The notes under the pieces were generated by a model. The model was given only the letters and a program-made list of their open reading frames with translations. It did not search any database and was not told the origin of the DNA. A stretch of 64,000 nt of DNA from Anniella stebbinsi (Eukaryota > Chordata > Lepidosauria > Squamata > Anniellidae): the NCBI GenBank assembly GCA_029215795.1, contig JARDYH010000001.1, positions 193,695,654 to 193,759,653 of the forward strand, written 5' to 3'. The position numbers and the translations under genes are program-made. Shown piece by piece: positions 15,001-26,616 of the stretch; position 1 is the stretch's first letter; each line of letters opens with the position of its first letter.

Positions 15001-16238
15001 GAACGTCTGGATAAATCTGGATCTCAGAAGCTAAGAAGAGCCAGATTAGTACTGGCACTTAGAGACTATCTTAGAAAGCTAGATGGAACAGTTTTGAGAT
15101 ACAGCAGCTAGATAGGGTTGAGTAAAAAGGATCTGTGCTACAGATACAGCTTGGCCTTTGACTCTGTTGAATGGCCTTGGACAAATCATTCTCTTTGAGC
15201 CAACCTACACATTATGCTGAATAAGGTCACTGAATTCAGGGCTGTACGACCTCAAGCTACGGTTGAGGTGAATGCTCCCCATGTGAGAAATTTCTGCATG
15301 CAGTAAACTAACAAACTAAAAAGAACAATTTAGCATAGCCCTCTAAAATTAGCACATCCTTCCTTTTCCTTGAGATGCTAGTTTCCCAGGGGAAAGGAGA
15401 TTTTTATGCAGGAAAACATTCAAATGTATAATCCCTTCACCTGCCATTTGAAACACAACAGTCCCAGTGTTGGGAACATTGTGACCTCGTCCAATATTCC
15501 GGCAAGTTGCTGGAAGGGGGCAATGCTGCACTTAGTTAGTTCATAGGAATTTTGACAACAGTTAGCCTTGGGATCACTTTGCCCTACAATGCGGTTTCCT
15601 GTGATTTCTTCCTTTTGCTCCTCCCCTACCTTCTCTCCCCTGTCTCCCTCTGACATCCACCATTGCTGGGAGCACATGTGTTTGCTCTCTCGCTCCTGCT
15701 GGTGTAACGGAACACAAAATGGACTGAACAAACTCTTTTAAAACTCTACACTGTACCAACATTGTATATGTAAGAATACTTGTAAATAAAACTGTTCTCT
15801 TCTTCACTAAAGAAAAGTGAGGTCTCTTTTTATTGTTCTAAGATAGCCTGTGTGCATGTGGGACAGGTAAATGGTCATTCTTTTTTGCCTTTTTGTTTTT
15901 TCTCTGCTAATTGCCTTTCTAGCAGGAGGCATCATTACTAAATAATCCCATCACCTATGAACTCTAGATTATATTATTTAATGGAATGTTACATTGCCCC
16001 TGAGTCAGTGGTGAATCATCATTCCCAGTTTTGTGCTCTCTCATATTGAAACAAGGTATACGATTCAAATAACACATTATCCCTTTTAATAGACAATGGC
16101 CATATTCAAATAGATAGTAAGCCTGGCTTATCATGAATGAGCTGTGTGCTATGTATGTAACTCATTTGCTCCCACTTGGCTGCTCCCAATAGCTTCACTG
16201 GCTAATCAAATTGTGAATGATTTGGCATGTTGTCAAAC

Positions 16239-16619
16239 CTGGGGCCTGTCTACACGTCGTCCTCAATGCGCCCTCCCCGCGCCACAAGCCGCTGCATTTT
16301 GTCTAGTGTGGCTCAAACCTCCGAGATTCTGCTCGTGCTCTCGCGGCTGCCGCCGCCACCCTTTCATCCCGGCGGGCCCCAGGGAGGGAGGAGGGAGGTT
16401 TGTAAACAAAAGCTAGCAATTGGAAATCCCTCTCCCAATCCCTGGCTTTTGTTTACAAACCTCCCTCCTCCCTCCCTGGGGCCCGCCGGGATGAAAGGGT
16501 GGCGGCGGCAGCCGCGAGAGCACGAGCAGAATCTCGGAGGTTTGAGCCACACTAGACAAAATGCAGCGGCTTGTGGCGCGGGGAGGGCGCATCGAGGACG
16601 ACGTGTAGATCCTGCCCTG
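16239..16619. mobile_element. 381-bp hairpin element with 175-bp arms
   Basis: The left arm 16239-16413 and right arm 16445-16619 are inverse complements with only a few mismatches, around a 31-bp spacer. The outer ends read ggcctgtctacacgtcgtcc and its inverse. The arms are very GC-rich in their middle. Frames on both strands, up to 175 codons, are by-products of the symmetry. No target duplication is obvious. It is best read as a foldback-type or MITE insertion; arm identity suggests it is recent or gene-converted. Confidence 0.8.
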
Positions 16620-17181
16620 GGTTTTTTTTACTTGTCACTCCCCATACAAACCAGGATTGTAAGCCAGGGTTTGTTCATGGCTTATGAAACCTGGCTGGTT
16701 TGGAAGAAACAGCCCAGGCCCCTGTATTGGAATATGGTAAAAAAAATGTCCTAGTTTATTGAGCCAGTTGTGCTAGAGAGGGAAGCCAAGCGGGAGTAAA
16801 CAGGCTGTTGCATTGGCACACAGCTTTTCCGCAATTCTTCTGTATGGACACAGTTCATAAATAACTGCAAAAGAATGAACAATATGACTGAATAAAATTT
16901 GGAACTAGCAAGGTCAGATCATTATTATATAAAGTACCGCATAACCTATAGAATTAATGAGTACCAACCAGCATTAAAATGGGTGAAGATTAAAATAATA
17001 GGCATGCTTGACTCCCTTAACTAAATATTAAATACCTCCAATGATTTGCAGGAAAATGCACATATTCTGAAAAACCTTTCCAATGGACTCATTCATATTA
17101 CACTAATGTTACATATAACTTGTATAATTTTGCAGAGTTACACATCTGTAGAAAATTAGGTGTAGAAAGCACACTTACTGT

Positions 17182-17246
17182 GCAATCCTATATATGATTA
17201 CCCAGAAGTAACTCCCACTATGCATAGTAATTTTTCATAGATTGCA
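17182..17246. repeat. 85-bp palindromic repeat (CAATCCTATGC family), copy
   Basis: It opens gcaatcctatatatgattac and closes tttttcatagattgca. It is followed at once by a second copy at 17257-17345. Confidence 0.6.
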
Positions 17247-17256
17247 GCTGTACAAT

Positions 17257-17345
17257 GCAATCCTACACATACCTACTCAGAAGTAAATCCCATTGAGTTC
17301 ACTAGGGCTTATTCCCAAGCAAGCTAAATGGGACTCTAGCCTTAA
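17257..17345. repeat. 85-bp palindromic repeat (CAATCCTATGC family), copy
   Basis: It opens gcaatcctacacatacctac and contains aagtaaatcccattgagttc, the family core. The right end is decayed. Confidence 0.65.
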
Positions 17346-17584
17346 ACACATGTATTTGGCAACTAATGCAAAATCTGACTTGTAGTCCAGAATCTTAGCT
17401 TTCAATCTTAAAATAAGTTCCAGTCCTTATGATTTCTTAGAAAAATGTAAGAGAGTTTCTGTTCTAGACACCATGGCAAGGAAATGTAGCCTGCAGGCAC
17501 AGGTGAGAAAATAGGTTGTGTCCTTATTAAACTGGCACTTTTTAATTAATAACCTTTTGTGTTAGTAAATAGGTAATAAAATCT

Positions 17585-17668
17585 GCAATCTTAAACATGC
17601 TTATTAAGAAGTCCCACTGAATGCAGGGGGGACTTGTTTCAGAGTAAGCATGCTTAGAATTGGGTTGT
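17585..17668. repeat. 85-bp palindromic repeat (CAATCCTATGC family), copy
   Basis: The copy runs from gcaatcttaaacatgcttat to taagcatgcttagaattggg. The two ends are clear inverse complements, the best-preserved symmetry of the family here. Confidence 0.7.
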
Positions 17669-18477
17669 AAGCCTAATTCATTTATTCTAAATTTTCAGTT
17701 TTGCATGGTTATTTCAAGTCACAGAATTTTGTATTTTTAATGGAGTATTCCAGATTCCCTGTTGTGAAAGGACAATGTGCATTAAACCTCCCATGTGATT
17801 ACGCTCAGACTTTCCAAACTTCCAACCAATAACATATTTTACAAATGAATACAAGAAAAAAGCAACCAGTGCATAAGGCTCAACTGCAACTGGTCATCAT
17901 CTGCAATTAACAAAATCAAATTCATTTTTAATGGTTGTGTGTATTATCTAAGCATGACCTCAGGGAAAAAATGGCCTTCTTTTGCTCTGTTTTTCAGCTG
18001 CCTCTGAAAGACTCAGGGCCCACTGCCATCTGATCCCAGCCAGAGGGGAAAAAATGGCCTTCATCCACAGTTCTTTTAATCCAATTCAGATCTTCAGTGT
18101 ACCATTAAAATAATTGTCAAGAAGGAACCATATGCATTGCAAGAAATGGTTTATTCACTCTCTGGGCTAGAAACCATGATGCAGTTCAATGATCCAATCA
18201 TTTCAGGCAGAAATCCATTGGCATGGATGTGTCCTGGTGCAAACAGCACAGGAATGTGGTTCAAAAAAGGAAAAGCCAAGTATAGCATGCACCCAGGGAC
18301 AAGGAAAGGAAAATTCATCATAAAAAAGTTCCCTATCCAGTGATTACTTTTCCTCTAAATTTGTTAGACTTGTAGCTTTATACGATGTTCTATCCTTGAT
18401 GCACGGGGAGGATAACAAAAGTTTCTTATCTCATAATGCTTTGAATAATATCAATATCCTAAGAAAGGTAAGAATCC

Positions 18478-18655
18478 AATGCATACCAAGTCAGTACAAC
18501 AATGGTCCAACTAGCTCAGTCTCTTCTACAATGGCTAACAGTAGTCCTCCAGGGTTTCAGGCAGAAGTCTTTCACGGTCCTATCAGGGGATGCGAGGGAT
18601 TAAACCTGGGATCTTTTCTGCATGCAAAGCTCTACCACTGACTTTGTACAGCTGT
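18478..18655 (-). mobile_element. tRNA-derived SINE, antisense
   Basis: It contains ctccagggtttcaggcagaa and gggattaaacctgggatctt, then gcatgcaaagctctaccact. On the minus strand the last part reads as a tRNA-like head (A-box TGGTAGAGC, B-box GGTTTAATCCC). The same SINE occurs at 19846-20060 and 45552-45727. Confidence 0.7.
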
Positions 18656-18775
18656 TCTCCTATCACAAATTAGGCATCTGAGATTCCCAGTAAACGTGCC
18701 ATCCAATGAGTCTACATGAGTCAACACTTTTCCCGCAGATCCAAACCCAGTACTTCACTGACTACGACCTATTAC

Positions 18776-19620
18776 TAGGGCTGTGCACGCCCCCCCCCCC
18801 CATCCGATTTGGATCTGGATCTGTCAGGTCTGAATCGGGCCCAATTCGATTCAAATTGATTCGGACCTACCCGATCCTATTTGGATCCAGATCCAAAGAG
18901 AGATTCGGATCTCCAAATCGAGATTTGGATGCCTCATTTTCCCCATAGACTTGCATGGGGGGGGGGGAGAAAGGGCTATAACTACTTTATGTTTAAAGAT
19001 ATAAAAATGAAACTTGGGCACATTGCAGATGGGCTGAAGGTACTCAAGTGTGCAAAATTTCAGAAACATAGATGCAGGTATTTTGTGGCTATGAATTTTT
19101 GGAAAAATGATCAAGAAACGCCTATAACTTCTTTATTTTTCAAGATACACAAATGAAGGTTGGGCACAATGCAGATGGCATGTAGGTACTCATGTGTGCC
19201 AAATTTCAGAAACATAGGTACAGGCGTTTACTTGCAAGGAATTTTTAAAATTGCAATTTTCCAGGCAATCCAGTCCATGCAAAGTGCTATAACTTTCTCA
19301 TAGCCACAAAATGCCTGCACCCATATTTCTGAAATTTGGCACACGTAAGTATCTACAGCCTTCTGCAATGTGCCCAAGATTCACTTTTATATCTTTAAAA
19401 ATAAAGAAGCTATAGGCCTTTCTTTTCCCCAATGCAAGTCTATGGGGAAAAACACTTAAAATGGTGTCCAAATTGCCATATTGATCCGTATTGATTCGGA
19501 CTGAACCGATCTGATCCGTATCGATTTGGACCTCCCCGATCCAATTCAGATCCAGTTTTTGGAGGTCCAAATCACCTCGATCCCCTTCGGAATCCAGATC
19601 CAGATCTGTGCACAGCCCTA
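18776..19620. mobile_element. hAT-like non-autonomous element, 845 bp, copy 1
   Basis: The termini are tagggctgtgcac and gtgcacagcccta. The flanking 8-mers cctattac (18768-18775) and cctattag (19621-19628) match at 7 of 8, fitting a hAT 8-bp duplication. Both ends are rich in gatccgaat-like words. The interior carries three copies of a ~110-bp module (18990-19090, 19150-19235, and inverted at 19300-19410) around the words catttcagaaacatag and gggcacattgcagatg. No transposase remains. Confidence 0.8.
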
Positions 19621-19845
19621 CCTATTAGCACTCAAGCTTATGACAGGCATATACACCCCTCCCCCCTGCCACTTGAAATGTCTTAGTCCAGCCTTCACAT
19701 GGTTTCTGAACAAACACACTTCTGTGTCTTCACTTTCATTTCTGTTCTGCCTGTTGCCATCTTTCTTTCAAGTGAGTCACAAGGTCTTTCGCAATGGCAA
19801 GGCAGAAGTATTATATATCCATTTTTGCCACTGGGAAACACAACA

Positions 19846-20060
19846 TAGGAAATGGCCTTATACCAAGTCAGACACTGGATCATCTTGCTCAGAATTATCT
19901 AATGGCAGTGGCTCTCCAGGGTTTCAGGTAGGGACTCCTTCCTAGCCCTGCTTCTACCTGTAATCCCGTTCAAGGGAGATGGCAGGAACTGAGACTGGAA
20001 AACATCTGTATACAAAGCAGATGCTGTATCAAACATTCTTTCTGAGCTATGGCTTCTTTA
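19846..20060 (-). mobile_element. tRNA-derived SINE, antisense
   Basis: It starts ggaaatggccttataccaag and continues through ctctccagggtttcaggtag to a decayed tRNA-like head (tacaaagcagatgctgtatc). It is the same family as 45552-45727. Confidence 0.7.
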
Positions 20061-20163
20061 AGGCATAGATAGGTCATATTACCTGTTCAAAATGTGGTGA
20101 TGGAGGGACTCTTCCCCCATCCACTTTTGCCTCCCCACCCCCACGCATATTAGTTCTGTGACC

Positions 20164-20276
20164 TAGAGCCTATCTACACTACTGCTTTAAAATGGTTTAT
20201 AACAGTTTTAAATCGGTTAATAACCGGTTTAAAATTGTTATAAACCGTTTTAAAGCAGTAGTGTAGATAGGCTCTA
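20164..20276. mobile_element. 113-bp near-perfect palindrome
   Basis: Arms 20164-20219 and 20221-20276 are inverse complements with three mismatches in 56 around a single central base. The outer end is tagagcctatctacacta. The interior is AT-rich with repeated ggtttataac and ttaaac words. It is related to the element at 63610-63763, which shares the aaccgttt and gcagtagtgtagatagg blocks. It is likely a MITE. Confidence 0.8.
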
Positions 20277-21244
20277 ACCACGTTCTCTTTAAAAACACAC
20301 CCATACCCTTCAAAATTCTTTGTAAGGTTAAATTCACTTAATTCAATTCTGTAACTAAATTTAAAGCACTGAAATTCTAAGAGGCAGTGATTAATGTCTT
20401 TTATGCTGTTCTACTCCCAATATTTGCCTGCACAAAATGACAGTTTGAAGTTTGAAAGCGGGAGAAAAATTGTCTTGACAATCAACCTTTTTCCGCACTG
20501 CCATCATCATTAAATAGTTACGCGGCAGCGCTTATTTCCTAACAAAATATAGTCTCCTGTTTATAAACAATACCAGCTATTCCCTCTGCACGCTCCCTCC
20601 CTCCGTTTTCAGCTTCTAGTGTAGGTTTTTGTTGCTATGGTGTGTGTGTTCCTTTATTGTTGTTTAAAATTCTACCCTGTCATCTCTGAAACTCCATCCA
20701 CTCATGCTTCTTCTTCAATAATAAATGATAAAAGGAAATGGAATAAATTCCCCTTAATGAGGAAATTTTCACCTGGCACAGAGGAACTGGGGAAATCTAT
20801 TAACTGACTCAAGGAACGCCTGCAGCATCGCAATTACCAGGAGGAGCCGGAACGCTTCAGTACGGTCCTCTCTTCCCACTTGACTGGCTTTCATCTGATC
20901 TACTGACTCATAAGTAATACCAAACTAACGTGCCTTTGAAAAGCACCCTCTCTAATATGCAATTGAGCATCCTGTTAGCTGAAGGGCTTTACAAAGTTAT
21001 GATCAGTAAGGGGAGGCATTGCAAAGACATAGGAGGTTTACGTGGCGCTTCTCTGGACACGCTTCCCTAGGGTGTCACTCAGCCCTCGCCTTCCCCTATG
21101 GGAAAGGGGTGCAACAAGCAGACCACTCCGCCTGGAGCCACCACGTCAAGGCACTCCTGGTGCCTTGAACTAGTGGCTCCCAAAGGCTTCAGTCACCCGT
21201 TGTCTTTCCTGAAGGGGAAAGGCAAGGGGCAAGTGATGCCAGCT

Positions 21245-21246
<2 letters not shown>

Positions 21247-21289
<43 letters not shown>

Positions 21290-21303
21290 TCTGTGTGTGT
21301 GTG
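21247..21303. repeat. (GT)n microsatellite
   Basis: About 18 GT units are followed by interrupted GT/GC/CT units. The His/Thr-rich frames opposite are repeat artefacts. Confidence 0.95.
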
Positions 21304-21629
21304 AATGGAGACAAAGAAAGCTGTGTGTGTGTCTGGGTATGCACGGTGTGAGTGAGAGAGAGAAAGGGGTGTGTGAGAGAGGGGGGGCTGTCTGAGCAAG
21401 CAGGTTGGAGGGCCAACTTTGGGCCGCAGCCTGCCCACTGCTGGCCTGCAACCCCCAAACGTTTTGCCCTGAGCCAATTCTTCTCTCGTGCTGAAAAGGC
21501 TTCCCTGCTCCTGATGCAAGTTGCCATGTGCTAAACTCCACACAGCCTATTCAGCACATATGAAGGCATCTTCTCTAGGGTCCCAGAAGCATGACCATGT
21601 CTTTAATATTAGGGACGCCACTTGGACAT

Positions 21630-21819
21630 ATGGGGCACATCCATACTACTGACTCATACCGGTTTAGCAGTTGTTCCCGCCTACGAGTGCACACTGGGGA
21701 ATTGTAGTTCTGTGGGACAAGGTGAAGGATCACTAATAGAATTCTTGCCAGTTTACAAAGAAGCCTTGACAGCTAAAGTGGTACAAAACTGGTAGAGGTT
21801 TTTGGTGTAGACAGGCCAT
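21630..21819. mobile_element. Probable non-autonomous DNA element, TCTACAC-type end
   Basis: The right end reads ggtgtagacaggccat, the inverse of the shared terminal signature. The left end atggggcacatccata is a weaker match. The interior has accggtttagcagttg and an inverse-like tacaaaactggtagagg. Confidence 0.5.
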
Positions 21820-23147
21820 AAAGAGTTCCACACTCGCTACCTATGGCATATGGATGCGCCCTCCTTGGTACAGTTCTGCTTGTCTAACTAGCTCTTCCTA
21901 CGTAACTCTTCAGGTATTAGTTGTGTGAAGGGCTAAGAAGGGTAGAGCAAGGAATGGGGAATATGTGCTGGCTGATGAGCTGGGGTCCATCAGGATCATC
22001 TTCCCTGGGGCTCAGCATTTCTAAATGGATTGGAAGTAAGCGAGCCTGGGGTCAACACCCAGCATGGTCAGGCAAATGCTGGGGGCCACTGGTCCCAACA
22101 GAGCCCATCATCATTACTGACATCCCTTACTTTATTTTGTTTCTTTATATTTCAACAGGGCAGAAGGCACACTGCAAAATGGCCACTGGTCATTCCTCTT
22201 TTCCAAAGTCTGTCCTGGGCCTTGATACAGCAGGTCCCAGGCTCCAGAGGCATTCTGGGAAAATGAAGATGTTGGGCAGCTGCAGCATTGGCCAGTCCTC
22301 TGCTTGACAGTGCACCTGCTGCCCTGTAAAAATGTAAAAGGAAGAAAAAAGAAAGGAAATGGAGCCTTGGAAGCTCCTGGGGAAGGGATGCCAGATTACA
22401 TGAGGAGCCCACCAGGGTGGTGCTGGGACCCTCATAGGACACATTGCCCAGGACTCCTTCACAGCTGGTGCTGGTCATGGAAGTACCAGGGACAGTCTAT
22501 ATATGGGGAAAGCCCCATGGTGGCCCCGCAGTGGCACTGTGATGTTTATACGAAGCAGAAGCCACTGTGAAGCCATCCCAGGGCTTTCCCCCAAAGCACC
22601 GAAATGAAAAAGTCAGGGACTTACCCAACTCTTTTCTCCGGAGTGAGGCAATGGCGCTGCATCTGCCATCTGCTGCCACTCTGGAGTCGTGGCGGAGGCA
22701 CGACCAGGCAGATGGTGACCCCGAATTGCTCGCCCTCTGCCCAGACAGGGGGGAGGGGGTGGGCCAGTGAGCCGAATGGGTATGGGGAGAAGGAAATGCT
22801 CAGCAGGGAAAGCCCCACAAGGTAAGGTGGGGAAAAAACAGGGGAGGGACACGCAGACATGCAGTGGTGCTCATGCAGTAACACGCATTGGAGTGTGGAG
22901 CGGCAGTGCACAGGGCAGAGGCAACTCATCCTCCGATTGATGGATGGATGCAAACCCTGCGCCCACTCCTTGGCATGGGAACAACCACGCAGGAGTGCAA
23001 ACATGGGGTTTTGGAGGCTTGCAGCGCCAATGCGGCATCATCAAGACAGCCTCTGGGTAATCTCTCTACCCCAATACCAGAGGACAAAGAGAAGTAGAAC
23101 AGGCCAACTCCTTCCTACATGAATCTCAGAAATAGAGTTTCTCTTTC

Positions 23148-23177
23148 CCCTCCCTCCCTCCCTCCCTCCCTCCCTCC

Positions 23178-23208
<31 letters not shown>

Positions 23209-23209
23209 C
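23148..23209. repeat. Compound (CCCT)n(CT)n(CA)n microsatellite
   Basis: Tandem ccct units pass into ct units and then ca units. It resembles the tract at 35042-35104. Confidence 0.95.
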
Positions 23210-23880
23210 CATAGAACAATGGCAGTTGGTCTGAATTTGCTCAGTGTTTAGCAGTCCATTTGATTTTTAAACTAGAATAACTGACAGGCAAAAGAGGGGG
23301 TGGAGCGGATGGCACACTTTCTCCTTTCTTCTCCCTGCCAGGTTTGCTCCTCGGAGGTTCATGTTGGTTTACTCAATTGGTTCTGACGTTTCACAAGCTC
23401 TAGAATAAGCTGCAATTACAGTAATGAGATTGGGGCAAATATTGTTTGTCTCCTTGCCTCAAGGAGACAGGTTATAACTACTTTCCTCAAGAGGAACCTT
23501 ATTCAAAAGATGACTTGTCAGGATATGTCAGGACCCATTAAAGTAGTAGAAGATGTAAACTAACAACAATCCTTGCTCTTTTCTTTCAGCATGCAACACT
23601 ATGATGTTTTTAGGTTTGGGTCACCTAAAACTATGTATTTAAAGAAGCTGAAATTATTACCTCAGAGGCCAAACAGTAGATAAATAGTAAATAATTGGTG
23701 AACTGGGAGAAACATTTTCTCAGATCCTCTCCTTCACATTTTACAAAGTAAAAAGCATCCTTCTGCGGTGCCTCATACTTGCTTTTTTTGTACTCCTGGA
23801 ATAATGTGTTAAGTACAAATTTCTCCGCATCTGAATTTCTCCCCCTATGTGTGGGTCCCAAATAAAGTGGTCCTGTTTAG

Positions 23881-24412
23881 TAAGGGCTCATTTACACCTA
23901 AGGGTATAGAGGGAGGGAAGGAGGGAGGAGGATCACAGACTTACCTGCTTCTGCGATCCTCCCCCAGCGTCTAGACAGCTGTGCGACGGCTCAGAAAGGA
24001 AGAGGGACGTTGCGGCCACCATTTTGTGTGTGTGTGTATGTGAAGAGGAGCAACACAGTCCAGATCCATGAAAAAAGGTAAGGGTGGGAAACGAGACCAC
24101 CCCCCGCCATCCCAGGGATGGTGAAATTGCTAACCTCCCCCCATGGGCACGGAGCCTCCCCATGCAGCTCTGTGCCCAGCTCCATTACTCGCGAGGAAGA
24201 AGGGACGACTCAGGAGCGGCGGCCACACCTCCTGTGCTACTCGGGATGGTGCCGGGGCAGTGGAAATATCGGGAAATCCAGGGTCTCAGATATCCCGGGG
24301 AAAGTCCCTGGTTGTTCTGGGTTGCCCCTGGGATCCCCAGTGTGTCATATGGATGCACAGAAATGACCTAGAGATGACCCCGGGATATCTGGCAGGTGTA
24401 GACATGGCCTTA
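23881..24412. mobile_element. Non-autonomous DNA transposon, TCTACAC-type termini
   Basis: The left end taagggctcatttacacc pairs with the right end ggtgtagacatggcctta. The interior is GC-rich with blocks like those of 8562-9038, so these two form one family. Frames of up to 95 codons in it have no recognisable protein content. Confidence 0.65.
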
Positions 24413-25629
24413 GAAATCTGACATTCTTCTGTTTGTACTATTTACAATTTTATGGACTACAATTGATGCCTTTTGAAATACAAGTTACTCGATGCACACT
24501 GACTACAGCTCTATGCAATTATGTAATTGCATCAAGATTCCTATTGACTTGTGTTTTTATCAATATATACTTGTAAGCAGGGGAGGGGGAAACATACACC
24601 AAAACCTGTGATAAACTAAGCATGTGCCAATTCTGAAAGGGACTTTAGCAATTACATTATTGGTGTACCAATGTGTAACTACTAACTGTACATGTGGAGT
24701 GTTCCCCACTTTGAACTATGCACTAGACTGTCAGGCTCTATATTTGGGAGCTTGTCTGTCCAGTCAAATAGCCATTTTTTTCAGGGTTCAGGATTATGTG
24801 TAAAGAGCCTATGTGCACACAATTTGCACGCACATTGAGTCTATTATGGCAGTCCACTGAAGATGTATATCTTGGGGTGAGGCCTGACACCATGATTCCA
24901 CTACACCCACCCACACCATTTTCAATATATACTCATTGATTTTGTGCTCAGTTTAAATGGAAGGCAGGTGGAAAGAACATGGAATAGAGACACCCCCCGG
25001 AACAATTAACCAAACCTGTCCCTAGCATGAAGGGAGAACTCACATGTATCCCCTTCAACGAGATGTATGACCTGTCTCTGCAGCTGGTGCTTGACATTTC
25101 ACCATGGAAAATACAGATGGCTTTTTCTTTTTGCATATTAACAGGGAACACAACTCCTTTGAATCTTTTCCCATGCTTCCTTGCATCATGCAAACCCACT
25201 CTAAAACAGAGCAAACAGAACTATGCAAATTTCCAGCATTGGAGACTACAGGCCCACTTGGAAGATTGAGCTCAAAAAATCACAGCAGCTTCTCGATTAA
25301 TTTTAATGGGAGCAGCACACAAGAATCTTCAAAATTTACCCAGATGAGAAGAATTAAAAGAAATCTTTCCCCCCAAAATAATTTCCCTCTGATTATGTAT
25401 CGATTTTCATGTGTTGTGCACATTGTAATCCAAACATCACATGGAACTCCAGGGGGTCAGACAATGTCCCATGATTGATCAGTATAGTTAGATGACTGTT
25501 GTCAGTTAGTGAAACATGATTAGTTATTCCAATTTAAGACAATGGGTGCACTGGATTGTTTTATTAAGAAATAAACATTTCTGTGTGCTTTCTAAATTTA
25601 AATCCACAATCAACATAATTTTGATTTTA

Positions 25630-25746
25630 ATAATGTATTAATTGATATGCTTTTAATTAGTTTACGCATTGTATATTGTATTTTATATTGTTGTTACTGA
25701 TGTTGTTCCCTGCCTCGATCCGGAGGGAGGGGCAGGTAAGAAATAA

Positions 25747-25788
<42 letters not shown>

Positions 25789-25789
25789 G
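25630..25789 (+). mobile_element. L2-clade LINE 3' tail, sense, with (ATT)n
   Basis: The wording gttgttccctgcctcgatcc ggagggaggggcagg is the L2 3' UTR seen at 45305-45345, followed by a (ATT)n tract at 25748-25789. No coding part is left. Confidence 0.75.
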
Positions 25790-26134
25790 TGAGGAAATAG
25801 AGCAGGTGGCAGGGAGGTTGCTTCAGAACCACAGGTAAAGCTCTGGTTTCCTCCACAATCTCCACTGAGCATGACATACTCCCTTGGAAACGCCAGGGAA
25901 CAGGAAACTCTCTGCATGCAGACAAGGCCCTCTATGCTCACAAAAAATTGCTGGATTAGGATGCAAGCTTCTGTAGTTCTAACTAATGTGTGTGCTAAAT
26001 CTGTTTATGTTCATCATATCTCTCCAACTAGTCTAAATAAGCAAGCACTCTAGACCTCTCTGTTTTAAAGTGACTGAAGGCCAGTTGCACTTGAGAAGTT
26101 ATGGTCATGTCTTCAAATCATATTATTAATTATT

Positions 26135-26300
26135 AATTACATTTCTATCATACCTTTTTCCCTCTTGCAATAAACCCAAGGTGGCTTACATAGTCAGTGA
26201 CTGGCCCAAAGTTACCTTGTGAGCTTCATGGCCAAGTGGAGATTAGAACCGGGGTCTCCCCAATCCCAGTCCAACACTCTAATCACTACACCACACTGGA
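26135..26300 (-). mobile_element. Sauria-like tRNA-derived SINE, antisense
   Basis: On the minus strand it starts ccagtgtggtgtagtgatta gagtg, with a pol III A-box, then a B-box-like GGTTCTAATC. It continues to aagccaccttgggtttattg. This matches the squamate Sauria SINE head as I remember it. A shared flank of about 65 bp with 37389-37455 continues past its head. Confidence 0.75.
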
Positions 26301-26357
26301 TCTTGATTTGCATATCTGATTGCCAAAAAAATAACATTAGTATCATTGCTCAGCAAT

Positions 26358-26440
26358 GTTAGTGAGCTTCATGGTCAAGTCGAGACTAGAACCTGGATCT
26401 CCCAAGTCCTAATCCAACACTCTAGCCATACTGGCTCTCT
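26358..26440 (-). mobile_element. Sauria-like SINE fragment, antisense
   Basis: It contains gagcttcatggtcaagtcga and gaacctggatctcccaagtc, the middle of the same SINE. The tRNA head is truncated. Confidence 0.6.
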
Positions 26441-26616
26441 GTACTTATTTCAACCACATGCAGTTGGACTGCAAAGTCAACACCAAGACCTCCATCACAC
26501 CTAATTCCCCCCACACACACACACAAAGTTTGCCTCCGTGGTTTTTTACATCTGAGGCAGTAGCGCATCAAGCTTATGAGCCCTTTCACCTGAATAGCTG
26601 CTCCTTCGCTTGTTAG

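Noticed and set aside
15590..15835. LTR-like stretch with aataaaactgttctcttctt
   Set aside because: Only a polyadenylation-like word and a TG-rich start; no paired ends, TATA box or repeated copy was seen.
16227..16754. 175-codon open frame on + and smaller ones on - over the same region
   Set aside because: They lie in the 381-bp palindrome; symmetry and GC-richness produce open frames on both strands, and the peptide resembles no protein family.
21170..21543. Frames of 99-123 codons rich in His, Thr and Ser on the minus strand
   Set aside because: They are translations of the (CA)n tract and its degenerate flanks.
25657..25941. Frame with a long Asn or Ile run
   Set aside because: It is the (ATT)n tail of an L2 LINE read through.
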